Of a stretch of 51,879 nt of DNA, positions 50,081-51,879 are shown one piece after another. The DNA is taken from positions 1 through 51,879 of the forward strand of contig NZ_NCSM01000035.1 in NCBI RefSeq assembly GCF_002224125.1, read 5' to 3'. The number at the start of each line of letters is the position of its first letter. The first letter of the stretch is position 1. Both the position numbers and the translations under genes were made by a program. The notes beneath the pieces were generated by a model. It had not been told where the DNA came from. It saw only the letters and a list, made by a program, of their open reading frames with translations, and did no database searches. This DNA comes from Streptomyces sp. NBS 14/10 (GTDB taxonomy: Bacteria > Actinomycetota > Actinomycetes > Streptomycetales > Streptomycetaceae).

Positions 50081-51679
50081 TCAGGCGAGCGCGACGAGGT
50101 CCGCGTAGTCCTCGCCCCACAGGTCCTCGACGCCGTCCGGCAGCAGAATGATCCGCTCCGGCTGCAGCGCGTCGACCGCGCCCTCGTCGTGGGTGACCAG
50201 CACCACCGCGCCCGTGAAGGTGCGCAGCGCGCCCAGGATCTCCCCGCGGCTGGCCAGGTCGAGGTTGTTGGTGGGCTCGTCGAGCAGCAGGACATTGGCC
50301 GAGGAGACCACGAGCGTGGCCAGCGCGAGCCGGGTCTTCTCGCCGCCGGACAGCACACCCGCCGGCTTGTCGACGTCGTCGCCGGAGAACAGGAAGGACC
50401 CCAGCGTCTTGCGGATGTCCACGAGGTCGAGGTCGGGGGCGGCCGAGCGCATGTTCTCCAGGACGGTGCGGTCCGGGTCCAGCGTCTCGTGCTCCTGCGC
50501 GTAGTAGCCGAGCTTGAGACCGTGGCCGGGGGTGACCTGCCCGGTGTCCGGCTTCTCGACCCCGGCCAGCAGCCGCAGCAGGGTCGTCTTGCCCGCACCG
50601 TTGAGCCCCAGGATGACCACCCGCGAGCCCCGGTCGACGGCCAGGCTGACGTCGGTGAAGATCTCCAGCGAGCCGTACGACTTGGACAGGCCCTCGGCGG
50701 CCAGGGGCGTCTTGCCGCACGGGGCCGGGTCCGGGAAGCGCAGCTTGGCGACCTTGTCGGACTGCCGGACCGCTTCGAGGCCGGACAGCAGCTTCTCGGC
50801 GCGGCGGGCCATGTTCTGCGCGGCCACCGTCTTGGTGGCCTTGGCGCGCATCTTGTCCGCCTGGGAGTTGAGGGCCGCGGCCTTCTTCTCCGCGTTGGCC
50901 CGCTCCCGCTTGCGGCGCTTCTCGTCGGCCTCGCGCTGGGCCTGGTAGAGCTTCCAGCCCATGTTGTAGATGTCGATGACCGAGCGGTTGGCGTCCAGGT
51001 AGAAGACCTTGTTGACGACCGTCTCGACCAGGTTCGCGTCGTGGGAGATGACGATGAAGCCGCCGCGGTAGGTCTTCAGGTAGTCCCGCAGCCAGATGAT
51101 GGAGTCGGCGTCGAGGTGGTTGGTCGGCTCGTCCAGGAGCAGGACGTCGGAGTCCGAGAAGAGGATCCGGGCCAGCTCGACCCGGCGGCGCTGACCGCCG
51201 GAGAGCGTATGCAGGGGCTGGCCGAGCACGCGGTCGGGCAGCCCGAGGCTGGCGGCGATGGTCGCGGCCTCCGCCTCGGCGGCGTAACCGCCCTTGGTGA
51301 GGAACTCGGTCTCCAGCCGCTCGTACTTCTTCATCGCGCGCTCGCGGGTGGCGCCCTTGCCGTTCGCCATCCGGTCCTCGTTCTCGCGCATCTTGCGCAG
51401 CACGGAGTCCAGCTCACGGGCGGAGAGGATGCGGTCGCGGGCGAGCACGTCGAGATCGCCGGTGCGCGGGTCCTGGGGCAGATAGCCGACCTGGCCGGAG
51501 CGGGTGATGGTGCCGGCGGCCGGGATGCCCTCACCGGCGAGGCACTTGGTGAGGGTGGTCTTGCCCGCGCCGTTGCGTCCGACGAGGCCGATGCGGTCGC
51601 CCTTGGCGACGCGGAAGGAGGCGGACTCGATGAGGACACGGGCGCCGGCGCGCAACTCGATGCCGGAGGCGGTGATCAC
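50081..51679 (-). CDS. ABC-F family ATPase (two nucleotide-binding domains)
   Basis: A 532-residue soluble protein with two ABC cassettes. Walker A motifs are GRNGAGKTTLTK and GLNGAGKTTLLR; signature motifs are LSGGQRRRVELA and LSGGEKTRLALA; Walker B motifs are VLLLDEPTNHLD and VLLLDEPTNNLD. A long charged linker of about 80 residues (EADEKRRKRERANAEKKAAA) joins them, the hallmark of ribosome-acting ABC-F proteins. The role is probably translation quality control; some members give antibiotic resistance, which the sequence cannot decide. The GTG at 51679 has GGAG upstream. Confidence 0.92.
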   Translation of the reverse strand: MITASGIELRAGARVLIESASFRVAKGDRIGLVGRNGAGKTTLTKCLAGEGIPAAGTITRSGQVGYLPQDPRTGDLDVLARDRILSARELDSVLRKMRENEDRMANGKGATRERAMKKYERLETEFLTKGGYAAEAEAATIAASLGLPDRVLGQPLHTLSGGQRRRVELARILFSDSDVLLLDEPTNHLDADSIIWLRDYLKTYRGGFIVISHDANLVETVVNKVFYLDANRSVIDIYNMGWKLYQAQREADEKRRKRERANAEKKAAALNSQADKMRAKATKTVAAQNMARRAEKLLSGLEAVRQSDKVAKLRFPDPAPCGKTPLAAEGLSKSYGSLEIFTDVSLAVDRGSRVVILGLNGAGKTTLLRLLAGVEKPDTGQVTPGHGLKLGYYAQEHETLDPDRTVLENMRSAAPDLDLVDIRKTLGSFLFSGDDVDKPAGVLSGGEKTRLALATLVVSSANVLLLDEPTNNLDLASRGEILGALRTFTGAVVLVTHDEGAVDALQPERIILLPDGVEDLWGEDYADLVALA

Positions 51680-51879
51680 GGGAATTACTCCAGGGCAGGG
51701 TGGACGGCTGGACGGACGGGCGAAAAGAGGCCGACGCCGTCTAATGCGCGAGGAGAATTGCCATGCGGATTAGTTTAGCGGGGTCCGCAAGGGCTTTTTC
51801 CCGGCCCGGGCGGGCGGCCCCGTTCCGGCTGGCAGGGGGCACCTCCCAGCGGTAGCTGGGGGCGAGCCGAAGGGGCGCG
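51680..51879. other. Intergenic sequence at the window end
   Basis: Two hundred bases upstream of the ABC-F gene. An AT-rich patch around 51765-51780 (GGATTAGTTTAGCG) could hold its promoter. No gene is recognised. Confidence 0.4.

Overview
The window is very probably chromosomal DNA of a Streptomyces species. The base composition is very GC-rich, codons end almost always in G or C, GTG and TTG starts are common, and terminators are long GC hairpins without U-tracts. Several genes belong to families typical of this genus or its relatives: a chaplin, a streptophobe-family membrane protein, an XRE/DUF5753 + DUF397 + HATPase regulatory set, a Spo0M-like protein, a DUF3099 protein and the small GATC-binding nucleoid protein Gbn. 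I see no rRNA, tRNA, CRISPR array, insertion sequence or prophage. The window starts in intergenic sequence and ends just upstream of an ABC-F gene.

Layout. 0.2-3.6 kb: alkyladenine DNA glycosylase, Spo0M-like protein, orphan barstar-like protein, PEBP-like protein, HNH endonuclease. 3.7-7.1 kb: SPFH/NfeD membrane pair, ABC ATPase, conserved hypothetical. 7.2-10.7 kb: ChpE-like chaplin beside a NarL/GAF-kinase two-component pair, then a secreted transglycosylase with a structured leader. 10.8-17.2 kb: FHA-ABC exporter, streptophobe protein, SerB, SixA-type phosphatase. 17.3-20.4 kb: small membrane protein, a 38-residue membrane peptide beside an MFS transporter, divergent GntR regulator, exported Cys-containing protein. 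20.5-22.0 kb: fabG-fabI. 22.2-24.4 kb: HATPase / XRE / DUF397 set and a GNAT acetyltransferase. 24.4-25.6 kb: a small islet with noticeably more A/T, holding an Rhs remnant, a 5'-incomplete DUF6188 gene and an unrecognised small gene. 25.7-30.2 kb: TldD/TldE protease pair and tyrosyl-tRNA synthetase. 30.3-34.7 kb: small membrane proteins, MoaA, acetate symporter operon with a Crp-like site. 34.9-38.8 kb: two tandem paralogous secreted subtilases and a membrane protein. 38.9-42.0 kb: DEDDh exonuclease-BRCT, Cys-rich small protein, SURF1, atypical SDR. 41.9-48.6 kb: a three-gene stress-signalling cluster (REC-coiled-coil regulator, 1407-residue HAMP-array hybrid kinase, divergent HATPase-GAF-PP2C protein) resembling the osaABC osmoadaptation set. 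48.6-51.7 kb: enoyl-CoA hydratase, gbn and an ABC-F ATPase.

Most of the window looks like conserved core chromosome: fatty-acid reduction, serine synthesis, Moco synthesis, tRNA charging, DNA repair, envelope and development. The items that look least explained are the GATC-rich spacer upstream of gbn, the Rhs/DUF6188 remnant islet, the structured leader before the transglycosylase gene, several candidate operators (perfect palindromes or phased repeats), and the repeat-bearing spacer between the SPFH and nfeD genes. I did not find a clearly new multi-gene system. All functional assignments come from reading motifs, without database searches.
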